Assembly (NCBI RefSeq): GCF_003171655.1
Contig: NZ_QFZL01000001.1
Span: forward strand, 1,098,421 to 1,162,420
Length of the DNA: 64,000 nt
Direction of reading: 5' to 3'
Source: Stakelama portus
GTDB lineage: Bacteria; Pseudomonadota; Alphaproteobacteria; Sphingomonadales; Sphingomonadaceae
Every line of letters starts with the position of its first letter. Within the stretch, counting starts at the first letter, position 1. Position numbers and translations under genes: made by a program. Positions 1 to 8,108 of this stretch are shown here, in pieces. Below the pieces are notes generated by a model that was not told the DNA's origin, did not search any database, and worked only from the letters and a program-made list of their open reading frames with translations.

Positions 1-348
1 GCCGATGCGCGGTTCGCCCAGGACGCGCTTGCCCTTGCTTTCGAACCACGATTTGGCTTCGTGAATGTCGGGCACTTCGTAGCAGATATGATGCTGCCCC
101 CCGAGCGGATTGTTCGCGATCCATTTGCCGACCGCGCTGTCGGGATCGGTGGGTTCGAGCAGCTCGATCTGCGTCCCCGCCGTGCCGTTCTCGCCGGGCG
201 TGTTGACGAAGCAGACGCGCACCTTCTGGCTTTCGAGCACGAACGGCTCGGTAATGTCGCTCGCGCCCATGACATCGCGATAATGCGCGATCGAAGCGTC
301 GAGATCGGGCGTCGCGACGCCGATATGATTGAGACGGCCTAGTTTCAT
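1..348 (-). CDS. mce: Methylmalonyl-CoA epimerase, C-terminus cut by window edge
   Basis: Interconverts the (S) and (R) forms of methylmalonyl-CoA, the step between propionyl-CoA carboxylase and methylmalonyl-CoA mutase. Read leftward from the ATG at 348, the protein begins MKLGRLNHIGVATPDLD and continues with the vicinal-oxygen-chelate (glyoxalase-like) fold pattern, including a GGQHHICYEVPDI segment that carries metal-binding histidines. About 116 codons are present; the rest lies beyond base 1. It follows a 70-aa membrane protein gene by only a few bases (the stop at 350-352 nearly touches this ATG) and pccB lies further upstream, so all three probably share one transcript. The mutase and the biotin-carrying alpha subunit are not in the window but may follow to the left. 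Family assignment is firm from the N-terminal half and context. Confidence 0.9.
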   Translation of the reverse strand, partial: MKLGRLNHIGVATPDLDASIAHYRDVMGASDITEPFVLESQKVRVCFVNTPGENGTAGTQIELLEPTDPDSAVGKWIANNPLGGQHHICYEVPDIHEAKSWFESKGKRVLGEPRIG

Positions 349-349
349 T

Positions 350-562
350 TCAAACCACTCCCGAAATGCGGAGCACAAAATCTATCCCGAAGAGGAGAAA
401 GCCCGCCGTTCCACCGATCACGCCCGTCCACCACAACCATCGGTATGACGTCTCGCCGATACCGATACCCATGCGTACGGTTCGCTCCTTCCGAAACAGG
501 AGGCTGAGCGCCATCCCGCCACACATCAAGGCGAGATAGAGAGGCGGGAAGAAAGCGGTCAT
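350..562 (-). CDS. Small two-helix membrane protein, function unknown
   Basis: A 70-residue protein with two predicted transmembrane helices (about residues 5-23 and 42-65) separated by a short basic stretch (RKERTVR). No catalytic motif is visible. It sits between pccB (3 bases upstream) and the epimerase gene (1 base downstream), so translation is probably coupled to both. Its position inside a propionyl-CoA operon suggests an accessory role, but the sequence does not show one. Similar tiny membrane ORFs are common fillers in alphaproteobacterial operons. The reading frame is credible because of its tight packing and lack of overlap with its neighbours. Confidence 0.7.
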   Translation of the reverse strand: MTAFFPPLYLALMCGGMALSLLFRKERTVRMGIGIGETSYRWLWWTGVIGGTAGFLLFGIDFVLRISGVV

Positions 563-565
563 ATT

Positions 566-2092
566 CTACAGCGGAATATTGTCATGCTTCTTCCACGGGT
601 TCTCGAGCTGCTTGTTGCGCAGCTTGCGGAGGCCGAGCGCGATGCGGCGGCGCGTGGAGTGCGGCATGATCACTTCGTCGATGAAGCCCTTGCTCGCCGC
701 CACGAAGGGGTTGGCGAAGCGGTCTTCATATTCCTTCGTCTTTTCGGCGATTTCCTCTGGCGTACGCCCACGGAAAATGATCTCGACCGCGCCCTTGGCA
801 CCCATCACTGCGATTTCGGCAGTCGGCCAGGCATAGTTCAAGTCACCGCGCAGATGCTTTGAGGCCATCACGTCATAGGCGCCGCCATAGGCCTTGCGCG
901 TGATGACGGTGATCTTGGGCACGGTCGCTTCGGCATAGGCGAAGAGCAACTTCGCGCCATGCTTGATGATGCCGTTATGCTCCTGCCCGACGCCCGGCAG
1001 AAAGCCCGGCACGTCGACAAAGGTGACGATCGGAATGTCGAACGCGTCGCAGAAACGCACGAACCGCGCGGCTTTCTTCGACGAATTGATGTCGAGCACG
1101 CCCGCCAGCACCATCGGCTGATTGGCGACGATGCCGACCGTGCGTCCCTCGATCCGGCCAAAGCCGATGATGATATTGCCGGCATGGGCGGGCTGAACCT
1201 CAAAGAAATCGCCATCGTCCAGCGTCTTCGAAATCAGCTCATGCATGTCGTATGGCTGATTGGCGTTGGGCGGGATCAGCGTGTCGAGGCTCTGTTCGGC
1301 GCGATCCCAGGGATCGGTGCATTCCCGCTCGGGCACTTCCTCGCGGTTCGACGCGGGCAGGAAGTCGATGAAATCGCGCGCGGCGAGCAGCGTTTCGATA
1401 TCATTTTCGAACGCGACATCGGCGACCGAGCTTTTGGTGGTGTGCGTCACCGCGCCGCCCAGCTCTTCCTGCGTCACCACTTCGTTGGTGACCGTCTTCA
1501 CCACGTCCGGGCCGGTGACGAACATATAACTCGAATCCTTCACCATGAAGATGAAGTCGGTCATGGCGGGTGAATAGACCGCGCCGCCCGCGCAGGGGCC
1601 CATGATCAGGCTGAGCTGCGGGATCACGCCGCTGGCGAGGACATTGCGCTGAAACACTTCGGCATAGCCGGCAAGGCTGGCGACGCCTTCCTGAATGCGT
1701 GCGCCCCCCGAGTCATTGAGGCCGATCAGCGGCGCGCCGACCTTCATCGCCATGTCCATGATCTTGCAGATCTTCTGCGCATGGCGCTCGGACAACGAGC
1801 CGCCGAATACCGTGAAATCCTGGCTGAACACGAAGACGAGACGGCCATTGATCGTCCCCGATCCGGTCACCACCCCGTCGCCGGGCACCACCTGATCGGG
1901 CATGCCGAAATCGACGCAATTATGCTCGACATACATGTCGAGCTCCTCGAACGAACCGGGGTCGAGCAGCACGTCGAGCCGCTCGCGCGCCGTCAGCTTG
2001 CCCCTGCCATGCTGGCCCGCGACGCGCTTTTCGCCGCCGCCTGCCCGCGCTGCCTCGCGCCGTGCTTCGAGCTTTTCGAGGATTTCCAGCAT
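566..2092 (-). CDS. pccB: Propionyl-CoA carboxylase beta (carboxyltransferase) subunit
   Basis: Transfers the carboxyl group from carboxybiotin to propionyl-CoA, giving methylmalonyl-CoA, as a hexamer with a biotinylated alpha subunit. The 508-residue length is standard for the family. Visible hallmarks are the N-terminal acyl-CoA site with GGARIQEG (residues 129-136) and [12 protein letters not shown] (165-176), and the C-terminal half with VPGFLPG and [13 protein letters not shown], which supplies the carboxybiotin site. The start ATG at 2092 is the natural N-terminus ([15 protein letters not shown]). The gene leads the operon pccB - small membrane protein - epimerase and is divergent from a ScfR-family regulator, with a palindromic operator between them. 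The alpha subunit gene is not in the window. A methylcrotonyl-CoA or acetyl-CoA carboxylase beta subunit is the main alternative, but the epimerase neighbour argues for propionyl-CoA. Confidence 0.95.
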   Translation of the reverse strand: MLEILEKLEARREAARAGGGEKRVAGQHGRGKLTARERLDVLLDPGSFEELDMYVEHNCVDFGMPDQVVPGDGVVTGSGTINGRLVFVFSQDFTVFGGSLSERHAQKICKIMDMAMKVGAPLIGLNDSGGARIQEGVASLAGYAEVFQRNVLASGVIPQLSLIMGPCAGGAVYSPAMTDFIFMVKDSSYMFVTGPDVVKTVTNEVVTQEELGGAVTHTTKSSVADVAFENDIETLLAARDFIDFLPASNREEVPERECTDPWDRAEQSLDTLIPPNANQPYDMHELISKTLDDGDFFEVQPAHAGNIIIGFGRIEGRTVGIVANQPMVLAGVLDINSSKKAARFVRFCDAFDIPIVTFVDVPGFLPGVGQEHNGIIKHGAKLLFAYAEATVPKITVITRKAYGGAYDVMASKHLRGDLNYAWPTAEIAVMGAKGAVEIIFRGRTPEEIAEKTKEYEDRFANPFVAASKGFIDEVIMPHSTRRRIALGLRKLRNKQLENPWKKHDNIPL

Positions 2093-2153
2093 CTCGCCTC
2101 CTGAATTGGAACGCCTTCCCTTTCAATCCTCTGCCTGCGATGCAACTGCAATG

Positions 2154-2182
2154 TTGCAAACTTGCTGTTAGCAGGTTTGCAA
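2154..2182. promoter_or_regulatory. Palindromic operator between pccB and the ScfR-type regulator
   Basis: Two 13-base arms, beginning TTGCAAAC on the left (2154-2166) and ending GGTTTGCAA on the right (2170-2182), flank a 3-base spacer with a single mismatch. The right arm contains TTTGCAAA (2176-2183). From memory, ScfR regulators such as PccR and RamB bind TTTGCAAA-type half sites. The palindrome lies 15 bases before the regulator ATG and about 60 bases upstream of the pccB ATG, so it could serve both autoregulation and pccB control. Binding is inferred; the palindrome is seen directly. Confidence 0.7.
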
Positions 2183-2197
2183 ATATACTCCGTGCCC

Positions 2198-3601
2198 ATG
2201 AAACCTGCCCGCCAGCGGCTGTTTGCCGGATATAAGCTGCGCGACCTGCGCACGCGCCACAGCATCGGCCAGGCGGTGCTGGCCGAACGGCTGGGCATTT
2301 CGGTCAGCTACCTCTCGCAGATCGAGAATAACGACCGTCCGATCACGCCGCCGGTGCTGCTGGCGATCGCGCGCGAATTTCCGTTCGAGAATATCGAAAG
2401 CGACGACCAGCTGCCGGTGCTCCGCGCCGCAGTCGAGGCCGCGACCGATGTCAGCGTGCCGCGCGACCGGATCGATGAAGATGCGATGCAGCGCGCGATG
2501 GAGCAGCAACCCCTGCTCGCCCGACGGCTGATCGCAGTGCATGAAGCCTATCGCCGCAGCCAGGAACAGCTACGCGTGCTCGACGACCGCGTCGAAAGCG
2601 GCGCCGCCGAAGGGTCGCAGCTACCCTGGGAAGAAGTGCGCGACTGGTTTCAGGCCGAGGGCAATTATATCGACGCGCTCGACCGTTCGGCCGAAGTGCT
2701 GCGCGAAACGCTCGCCGACAATGAACCGATCGACCGTGCGATCGAGGACCGGTTGCGGCTGTGGCACGCCGTAGGGATCGAGCGCGACGATAGCGACGGC
2801 ACCGGCCTCAGCCGGTTCGACAAGGACAAGCGCGTCTTTCACCTCAACAACGGCCTGCCGCCCGAAAGCCGCGCATTTCAGCTCGCCAATCTGCTCGTGC
2901 GGCTCGAATTGCCCAACGAAATGCAGCTGGTGGCGAAGGATGCCGAACTGGCGACCGATGCCGCGCGCGAGTTGCTGAGCGTCGGGCTGGCAAATTACGC
3001 CGCCGGCGCGCTGCTGATGCCCTATGGCGCGTTCCGCAATCAGGCACAGGCGGTGCGGCACGATATCGACCGGTTGCGCCAGCGTTTCGGCGTCAGTTTC
3101 GAACAGGCGTGCCACCGTCTCTCGACTCTGCAGCGGCCGGGCGATGTCGGCTTGCCGGTGTTCTTCTGCCGCGTCGACATGGCGGGCAACATCACCAAGC
3201 GCCATTCGGCGACGCGGCTGCAATTTGCGCGCTTCGGCGGCGCCTGCCCGCTCTGGGTCGTGCACGAAGCGGTGGCGATCCCCGACCGCGTCCTGGTTCA
3301 ACGCGCCGAAATGCCCGACGGCACGCGCTATGTGGTGATGGCCAAAGGGCTGGTGAAGCCGTCGGGCCGTTTCGCCCGCGCACCGCGCCGCTATGCGGTC
3401 GCGCTGGGGTGCGAGGAAATCCACGCCGACGATTTCGTCTATTCCGATGCGCTCAGCGCCAGCGGTGCGGCGACGCCGATCGGCACCTCCTGCCGCATCT
3501 GTCCGCGCACCGATTGCGACCAGCGCGCCTTCCCGCCCGCTGCATCGATCATCGAAATCGACCCGGACGTGCGCGACGTCGTCCCCTATGTTTTTCGCTA
3601 G
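2198..3601 (+). CDS. ScfR-family (short-chain fatty acyl-CoA) transcriptional regulator
   Basis: A probable regulator of propionyl-CoA metabolism that senses acyl-CoA (PccR/RamB-like). The 467-aa protein has an N-terminal XRE helix-turn-helix (about residues 8-62, with VLAERLGISVSYLSQIENN), a central IrrE/M78-like segment in which the usual HExxH zinc site is absent (the equivalent stretch reads RAFQLANLL), and a C-terminal DUF2083 domain ending in a cysteine cluster (CRICPRTDCDQRAFPP). That cysteine cluster is typical of the family. I chose the ATG at 2198 because the helix-turn-helix begins directly after it and the upstream in-frame ATG at 2162 falls inside the operator palindrome. It is divergent from pccB. 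Family assignment is strong; the effector is inferred from the neighbour. Confidence 0.9.
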   Translation: MKPARQRLFAGYKLRDLRTRHSIGQAVLAERLGISVSYLSQIENNDRPITPPVLLAIAREFPFENIESDDQLPVLRAAVEAATDVSVPRDRIDEDAMQRAMEQQPLLARRLIAVHEAYRRSQEQLRVLDDRVESGAAEGSQLPWEEVRDWFQAEGNYIDALDRSAEVLRETLADNEPIDRAIEDRLRLWHAVGIERDDSDGTGLSRFDKDKRVFHLNNGLPPESRAFQLANLLVRLELPNEMQLVAKDAELATDAARELLSVGLANYAAGALLMPYGAFRNQAQAVRHDIDRLRQRFGVSFEQACHRLSTLQRPGDVGLPVFFCRVDMAGNITKRHSATRLQFARFGGACPLWVVHEAVAIPDRVLVQRAEMPDGTRYVVMAKGLVKPSGRFARAPRRYAVALGCEEIHADDFVYSDALSASGAATPIGTSCRICPRTDCDQRAFPPAASIIEIDPDVRDVVPYVFR

Positions 3602-3657
3602 ACCCGGGCCTTTGCGAGAGACAAAATAAGGGCCGGTAATCGCACCGGGGACTTTCC

Positions 3658-4089
3658 ATGCCGTTCGTCAGCATCACGCGCCTGCGCGTCCGTTCCTGGC
3701 GGTTCATGCCGGGCTTCTATCTGCATGCCATGGCCACCACGCGCCAGGCCGCGACGGCCTTGGGTTTTCGCGCGGGGCGGCTGCTTCCCGATCGCCACCG
3801 GACTTTCTGGACCGCGACCCTGTGGGACGATCGCGAGGCGATGAGGGCTTATATCGCATCCGGGTCGCATCTGAAGGTGATGCCCAAGCTGATGCACTGG
3901 TGCGACGAAGCAAGCATTGCCCATTGGGAACAGGAGCATACGGCGCTGCCCGGCTGGCAAGAGGCCGACACGCGGATGCGTCGCGAGGGGCGTCCGTCCA
4001 AGCTATCGTGCCCCACCGCCGCGCACGCCGACATGACCTATGCCCCGCCCCGGTCGGGCGACGGCGTTCCGATCAACCCAAAGGGCTGA
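3658..4089 (+). CDS. DUF3291-type (monooxygenase-fold) protein
   Basis: A 143-residue cytoplasmic protein beginning MPFVSITRLRVRSWRFMPGF. The pattern of an N-terminal strand, a helix around ATTRQAATALGFRAG, a FWTATLWDD strand and a downstream MRAYIASGSHLKVMPKLMHW helix resembles the DUF3291 / antibiotic-biosynthesis-monooxygenase-like ferredoxin fold. No cofactor site is recognisable, which is usual for that fold. It stands alone between the ScfR-type regulator and a class II aldolase gene on the same strand, with more than 50 bases of spacing on each side. Function is unknown; the family assignment rests on pattern similarity. Confidence 0.7.
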   Translation: MPFVSITRLRVRSWRFMPGFYLHAMATTRQAATALGFRAGRLLPDRHRTFWTATLWDDREAMRAYIASGSHLKVMPKLMHWCDEASIAHWEQEHTALPGWQEADTRMRREGRPSKLSCPTAAHADMTYAPPRSGDGVPINPKG

Positions 4090-4166
4090 GCGACCCAGAC
4101 CATAGCCGATTGCGGCGCCCCCGATCTGCGTGGCATATTGCAACCAATAAACGCAGGAGAAATGCC

Positions 4167-4928
4167 ATGGCCACCGCAGCGATTGCCCGCCCGCAAGTCA
4201 GCGACGCCGAATGGGAAGCGCGGCAGCAACTCGCCGCCTGTTATCGCGTGTTCGCGATGCTCGGCTGGGACGAAATGATCTACAACCACATCACCGTAAA
4301 GGTGCCGGGTGAGGATAATGCGTTCCTGATCAATCCCTATGGCCTGCATTTCAGCGAAGTCTGCGCGTCGAATCTGGTCAAGATCGACATTGACGGCAAC
4401 AAGCTGACCGACAATCCCTATCCGGTGAACCCGGCGGGCTTTACGCAGCACAGCGTCTTTCACCGCCATTTGCCCGACGCGCATTGCGTGATGCACACGC
4501 ACACCACCGCGGGCATGGCAGTCAGCGCGCTGGAGGGCGGGCTTCAACCGATCAATTTCTATGCCTGCAATTTCATAGGTCAGGTCGCCTATCACGATTT
4601 CGAGGGCGTGACCGTGCGCGCGGAGGAAGGCCAGCGGCTGATCGAAAATCTGGGCGACAAGCGCGCGATGTTCCTGCGCAACCACGGCATCCTGGTGATG
4701 GGCAAGACGCTGCCCGCCGCGTTCCTGATGCACTGGGGGCTGCAGCGTGCGTGCGAGATCCAGATGGCGACGCTGTCGATGGGCCAGCCGGTGCATGTGC
4801 CCGACGAAGTGCTCGCCGTGCATCAGCGCGACATTTCGAAGGTTCAGATTCCCGGCGGCCCCGGCAAGGCCGATTTCGACGCGATGGTGCGGCTGGTCGA
4901 CCGGATCGACACCAGCTGGCGCAACTGA
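4167..4928 (+). CDS. Class II aldolase/adducin family protein
   Basis: A 253-aa member of the class II aldolase/adducin superfamily, zinc enzymes that cleave or epimerise phosphorylated sugars or related hydroxy acids. The zinc-ligand histidines are visible in CVMHTHTTAGMAVSAL and in the C-terminal FLRNHGILVMG motif. The SNLVKIDIDGN region is also typical of the family. I chose the ATG at 4167 because AGGAGA (4155-4160) precedes it at good spacing, and the long upstream extension of the frame runs through the preceding gene and has no family character. The substrate cannot be inferred: this subfamily in sphingomonads is often only called class II aldolase. The downstream gene is convergent. 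Confidence 0.9.
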   Translation: MATAAIARPQVSDAEWEARQQLAACYRVFAMLGWDEMIYNHITVKVPGEDNAFLINPYGLHFSEVCASNLVKIDIDGNKLTDNPYPVNPAGFTQHSVFHRHLPDAHCVMHTHTTAGMAVSALEGGLQPINFYACNFIGQVAYHDFEGVTVRAEEGQRLIENLGDKRAMFLRNHGILVMGKTLPAAFLMHWGLQRACEIQMATLSMGQPVHVPDEVLAVHQRDISKVQIPGGPGKADFDAMVRLVDRIDTSWRN

Positions 4929-4946
4929 GGCGCCGGCTGGAGCAGG

Positions 4947-5747
4947 CTATCCGAAGCGATAGCCCGAAACGATCCAGCCGAGCACCTCGCCACGATAATC
5001 GACCGCAGCGGGCGAATCGCCCCCTGCCCCGAGCGCGATCATCAGCGGCAGCAGATGTTCCTCGCGCGGATGCGAGAAATGCGCGTGCGGCAGCATATCC
5101 CATGCGGTCACCCGATCGGCGCGGCGCGCGGGATCGGGATCGGTGACCGCATCGGTCAGGGCGCGATCCCATTCGTCGGCAATCGCCGTCACCTGCGGAC
5201 CGCGCGCGCGCAGATTGTGAAAGCTCATGCCCGAACCGACGATCAGCACGCCTTCATCGCGCAACGGTGCAAGCGCGCGGCCGATCGCGATATGATCGGC
5301 AGGGTCAAGATCCTTGCGCAGCGACATTTGCGCGAGCGGAATATCGGCGTCGGGCACGGCGACCTTCATTGGAACGAAGACGCCATGATCCCAGCCGCGC
5401 TCGCTTTCCTGACCAACCGCGAATCCGGCTGCCTCGACAAGCGACTTTGCGCGCAAGGCGACATCGGGAGCACCCGGCGCGTCCCAGCGCAGACGATAGG
5501 TGTGCTCGGGGAAACCGTAATAATCATAGAGGAGCGGCTGACCGTTGCCGGTGTGGACAGTGACCAGATTCTCTTCCCAATGTCCGGATATAAGCAGGAT
5601 CGCCCTTGGCCTTTCGGCAAGGCTGGCAATCAGGCCGGCCAGATAATCCTGCATCGGGCGCCACATCGGGTCGGGCGGGCCGCCATCGGGATCCATGAAA
5701 AAGCAGGGACCGCCGCCATGCGGCACGAAAAGCGTGGGCATCTTCAT
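4947..5747 (-). CDS. DODA-type (class III) extradiol ring-cleavage dioxygenase
   Basis: A predicted non-haem Fe(II) or zinc enzyme of the LigB/YgiD (4,5-DOPA dioxygenase) superfamily, which opens catechol-type rings next to the hydroxyls. The 266-aa protein begins with the metal-ligand motif VPHGGGPCFFMD and contains LLISGHWEE, then GWDHGVFVPMKV, and VGSGMSFHNLR, all matching the conserved histidine positions of this family. Length agrees with YgiD-like enzymes. It is convergent with the class II aldolase gene and divergent from the [2Fe-2S] gene, with a 78-base gap. No other aromatic-degradation gene is adjacent, so the substrate is open. Confidence 0.9.
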   Translation of the reverse strand: MKMPTLFVPHGGGPCFFMDPDGGPPDPMWRPMQDYLAGLIASLAERPRAILLISGHWEENLVTVHTGNGQPLLYDYYGFPEHTYRLRWDAPGAPDVALRAKSLVEAAGFAVGQESERGWDHGVFVPMKVAVPDADIPLAQMSLRKDLDPADHIAIGRALAPLRDEGVLIVGSGMSFHNLRARGPQVTAIADEWDRALTDAVTDPDPARRADRVTAWDMLPHAHFSHPREEHLLPLMIALGAGGDSPAAVDYRGEVLGWIVSGYRFG

Positions 5748-5825
5748 CGCTTATAATTCAGGTGCGCGGCCCCACTGCGCAATCCCGGTTTCGAAAAGCA
5801 AAGCTTTGCGGCTAGAAACACCCGC

Positions 5826-6344
5826 ATGACTCGCTTCACGGTCAATTCCAAGCCCATCGAATATAAGATGGACCCCGAAACGCCGCTGCTCTGGGCGCTG
5901 CGCGACGCATCGAACCTGACCGGCACCAAATATGGATGCGGCACCGGCGAATGCGGCGCGTGCACGGTGATCGTCGATGGTGCCGCGCGACCGGCCTGTC
6001 AGATGTCGATCGCTTCGCTGGAAGGCACGTTCGTCACGACGATCGAAGGCCTTTCGGAGGATCGCAGCCATCCGGTCCAGCAGGCGCTGATCGCGGCGAA
6101 CGTTCCGCAATGCGGCTATTGCATACCCGGCATCGTCATGGCCGCTGCGGCGCTGCTGGCGGGCAATCGATCGCCGTCCGAGGATGACATCCGCAGCGCC
6201 GTTCCCAATATCTGCCGTTGTGGAATTTATCCCCGGCTGGTCGAGGCGATCAACGAAGCCGGGCGAATCGCGCGCGGGGAATCCAGCGGCATAAGCGGAC
6301 GGAGCGATGGTCCGCCCGCACCCGGCTTTGACTCTGGTGGTTAG
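5826..6344 (+). CDS. (2Fe-2S)-binding small subunit of a molybdenum hydroxylase (IorA/CoxS-like)
   Basis: A 172-residue electron-transfer subunit of the xanthine-oxidase family. The N-terminal plant-type ferredoxin domain has the cysteine cluster CGTGECGAC and a further downstream cysteine (PACQ). The C-terminal helical domain has CGYCIPG and CRCGIYPR for the second cluster. These are the family hallmarks. The protein is slightly extended at its C-terminus (SGISGRSDGPPAP). In most genomes this gene is followed by the large molybdopterin-binding subunit, but none is found here: the next gene encodes an RcnB-like protein. It is therefore an orphan subunit whose partner must be elsewhere, or a remnant of a lost operon. 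The ATG at 5826 gives the natural start (MTRFTVNSKPIEYKMDPETPL). Confidence 0.92.
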   Translation: MTRFTVNSKPIEYKMDPETPLLWALRDASNLTGTKYGCGTGECGACTVIVDGAARPACQMSIASLEGTFVTTIEGLSEDRSHPVQQALIAANVPQCGYCIPGIVMAAAALLAGNRSPSEDDIRSAVPNICRCGIYPRLVEAINEAGRIARGESSGISGRSDGPPAPGFDSGG

Positions 6345-6446
6345 CTTTCGGCTTGATTGCCGAGTAATTCAGGCTCTGCTCATCTGGCAATTGGTACCAA
6401 AGCCTTACTTGAGCCGGCGATGTGTGCCGGATCGGCGGAGGAACTC

Positions 6447-7286
6447 ATGAAAAAGACTTTAGTGGCGGCATTGATTGCCGCAACGGCACTGGTTCCGGTC
6501 TCGGCCTATGCACAGCGCGGCGATCGCGATCACAGCGCCCGACAGGAACGCCATGACAGCCAGCGATCGCAACGCGCTCAGCGTGCGCCTCAGCGGCCGG
6601 ACCGCGTCCAGCGGCAGCGCCTGCCGGAAAACCGTCCGCAGCCGCAGCAGACCGCGCCGCAGCGTCAGCAATATCGCCAGCAGGCGAACGACAACCGCCA
6701 GGATCGTCGCCAGCGCCAGCAGGACAATCGCGAACGCTATACGCGTCAGGCGCAGCAGGACCGCAGCGGCGACCGTCGGGATTATCGCCGCGATCGCCAG
6801 GACAACCGCCAGGAATATCGTCGCGACCGCCAGGATAACCGTCAGGACTATCGCCGCGACCGACAGGATGATCGCACACGCTATACCCGCGAGGCACAGC
6901 GTCGCGACAATCAGCGCCGCTATAACGACTGGCGGGACGATGCGCGGTATCGCCATGGCTGGGACGACCGTCGCAACTGGTCGCGCGACTGGCGTCGGAA
7001 CCATCAGTATAACTGGCGCAACTATCGCAATTCGCACCGCAACGTCTATCGCCTGCCGCGATATTACGCGCCGCGCAATTATAATTACGGCTATCGGCGC
7101 TTCTCGATCGGCCTGACCATCGGTTCGATGCTGTTCGCGCCGAACTATTGGATCAACGACCCGATCTATTATCGCCTGCCGCCAGCCTATGGCCCCTATC
7201 GCTGGGTGCGCTATTATAATGATGCGCTGCTGATCGACATTCGCAACGGCATGATCGTCGACGTCGAATACGACATCTTCTGGTAA
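6447..7286 (+). CDS. RcnB-like periplasmic protein with Arg/Asp/Gln-rich tandem repeats
   Basis: A secreted protein of 279 aa with a signal peptide (MKKTLVAALIAATALVPVSAYA, cleavage near residue 22). Residues about 24-190 are low complexity, dominated by R, Q, D and N. Residues about 113-145 are three 11-residue repeats (YRRDRQDNRQE-like). The C-terminal 90 residues, with a hydrophobic FSIGLTIGSMLF segment and the closing YNDALLIDIRNGMIVDVEYDIFW, match the RcnB domain. In E. coli RcnB helps maintain nickel/cobalt homeostasis. Start is set by GGAGGA (6437-6442) before the ATG at 6447. No metal exporter lies nearby, so a metal role is inference from the family only. Confidence 0.85.
   Translation: MKKTLVAALIAATALVPVSAYAQRGDRDHSARQERHDSQRSQRAQRAPQRPDRVQRQRLPENRPQPQQTAPQRQQYRQQANDNRQDRRQRQQDNRERYTRQAQQDRSGDRRDYRRDRQDNRQEYRRDRQDNRQDYRRDRQDDRTRYTREAQRRDNQRRYNDWRDDARYRHGWDDRRNWSRDWRRNHQYNWRNYRNSHRNVYRLPRYYAPRNYNYGYRRFSIGLTIGSMLFAPNYWINDPIYYRLPPAYGPYRWVRYYNDALLIDIRNGMIVDVEYDIFW
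6783..6881 (+). repeat. Three 33-bp tandem coding repeats within the RcnB-like gene
   Basis: Consecutive units of 33 bases (6783-6815, 6816-6848, 6849-6881) encode YRRDRQDNRQE-type peptides, with the third diverging at the end to DDRTR. The units differ at synonymous positions, so the array is not freshly duplicated, but copy number could vary between strains. Confidence 0.75.
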
Positions 7287-7295
7287 GCGGCTTTC

Positions 7296-7325
7296 AACCC
7301 CGGGCGCAGCGATGTGCCCGGGGTT
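7296..7325 (+). terminator. Terminator-like hairpin after the RcnB-like gene
   Basis: Perfect 10-base arms AACCCCGGGC (7296-7305) and GCCCGGGGTT (7316-7325) enclose a 10-base loop, 10 bases after the RcnB-like stop codon. There is no long T-run afterwards, so termination may be weak. The hairpin overlaps the first in-frame ATG (7312) of the next gene, which bears on that gene's start. Confidence 0.45.
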
Positions 7326-7365
7326 ATCGCTTGCATTCGACGCCCGACGAGGCAATTTGCACCGC

Positions 7366-8061
7366 GTGGTTCAAGCTTTCCGAAAGACCGGCCGACCAGC
7401 ATCGGCCCGCGCCCGTATCAGCCGCGACGTCACCAAGCGGCTCGATTCCACGCCCGGCCTGCGCCGCGCGAAAACGGATCAGGCGCAGCTTTATTTCTAC
7501 CCCGACTATCTGACCGACGACGAATGCGCGATGCTGATCGATCGGATCGACGCCAACCGCCGCCCGTCGACACTGCTTTCGCGGCATGAGGATCCCGAAT
7601 TCCGGACAAGCGAAAGCTGCGATCTGGACCGTTGGGATCCCCAGGTACGCATGATCGACGAACGGCTCGCCCATCTGCTCGGCATCCCGCCCGAAAATGG
7701 CGAGACGATGCAAGGACAGCGTTATGCGCCCGGCCAGCAATTCCGCGCGCATTGCGATTATTTCCATGAAGGCGAGCCATATTGGCCCGCGATGCAGAAA
7801 CAGGGCGGGCAGCGCACCTGGACGGCGATGATCTTCCTCAACAATGTCGAGGAAGGCGGCGCGACATGGTTCCCGCGCGCGGGCCTGCGCATCGCGCCGA
7901 AAAAGGGCATGCTCGTCACCTGGAACAACATGCTGCGCGACGGATCGCCGAATTACGATACGCTGCACGAAGGCATGGCGGTGATCGAAGGCACCAAATA
8001 TATCATCACCAAATGGTTTCGCGAATCCGCCTGGATCCGCACCGACTTCAAGACATATTGA
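7366..8061 (+). CDS. 2-oxoglutarate/Fe(II)-dependent prolyl 4-hydroxylase-like oxygenase
   Basis: A cytoplasmic dioxygenase of the prolyl 4-hydroxylase alpha-subunit family, which hydroxylates an unknown protein or small-molecule target. The Fe(II) triad is visible as the HCDYFHE segment (H-x-D) and a distal histidine in DTLHEGMAVIEGTKY; the lysine that binds 2-oxoglutarate probably lies in TKYIITKWF. EGGATWFPRAG is also family-typical. The start is uncertain: the frame is open from an ATG at 7312, but that ATG sits in the stem of a terminator-like hairpin. GTG at 7366 (231 aa) and TTG at 7357 with a GAGG before it are alternatives, and I use 7366. The gene lies between the RcnB-like gene and recJ on the same strand. 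Confidence 0.85.
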   Translation: MVQAFRKTGRPASARARISRDVTKRLDSTPGLRRAKTDQAQLYFYPDYLTDDECAMLIDRIDANRRPSTLLSRHEDPEFRTSESCDLDRWDPQVRMIDERLAHLLGIPPENGETMQGQRYAPGQQFRAHCDYFHEGEPYWPAMQKQGGQRTWTAMIFLNNVEEGGATWFPRAGLRIAPKKGMLVTWNNMLRDGSPNYDTLHEGMAVIEGTKYIITKWFRESAWIRTDFKTY

Positions 8062-8108
8062 TCGGCGCGCCGTTCCCCTGATCGCGATGGGGCGCTAGAC
8101 CGGCGGCG

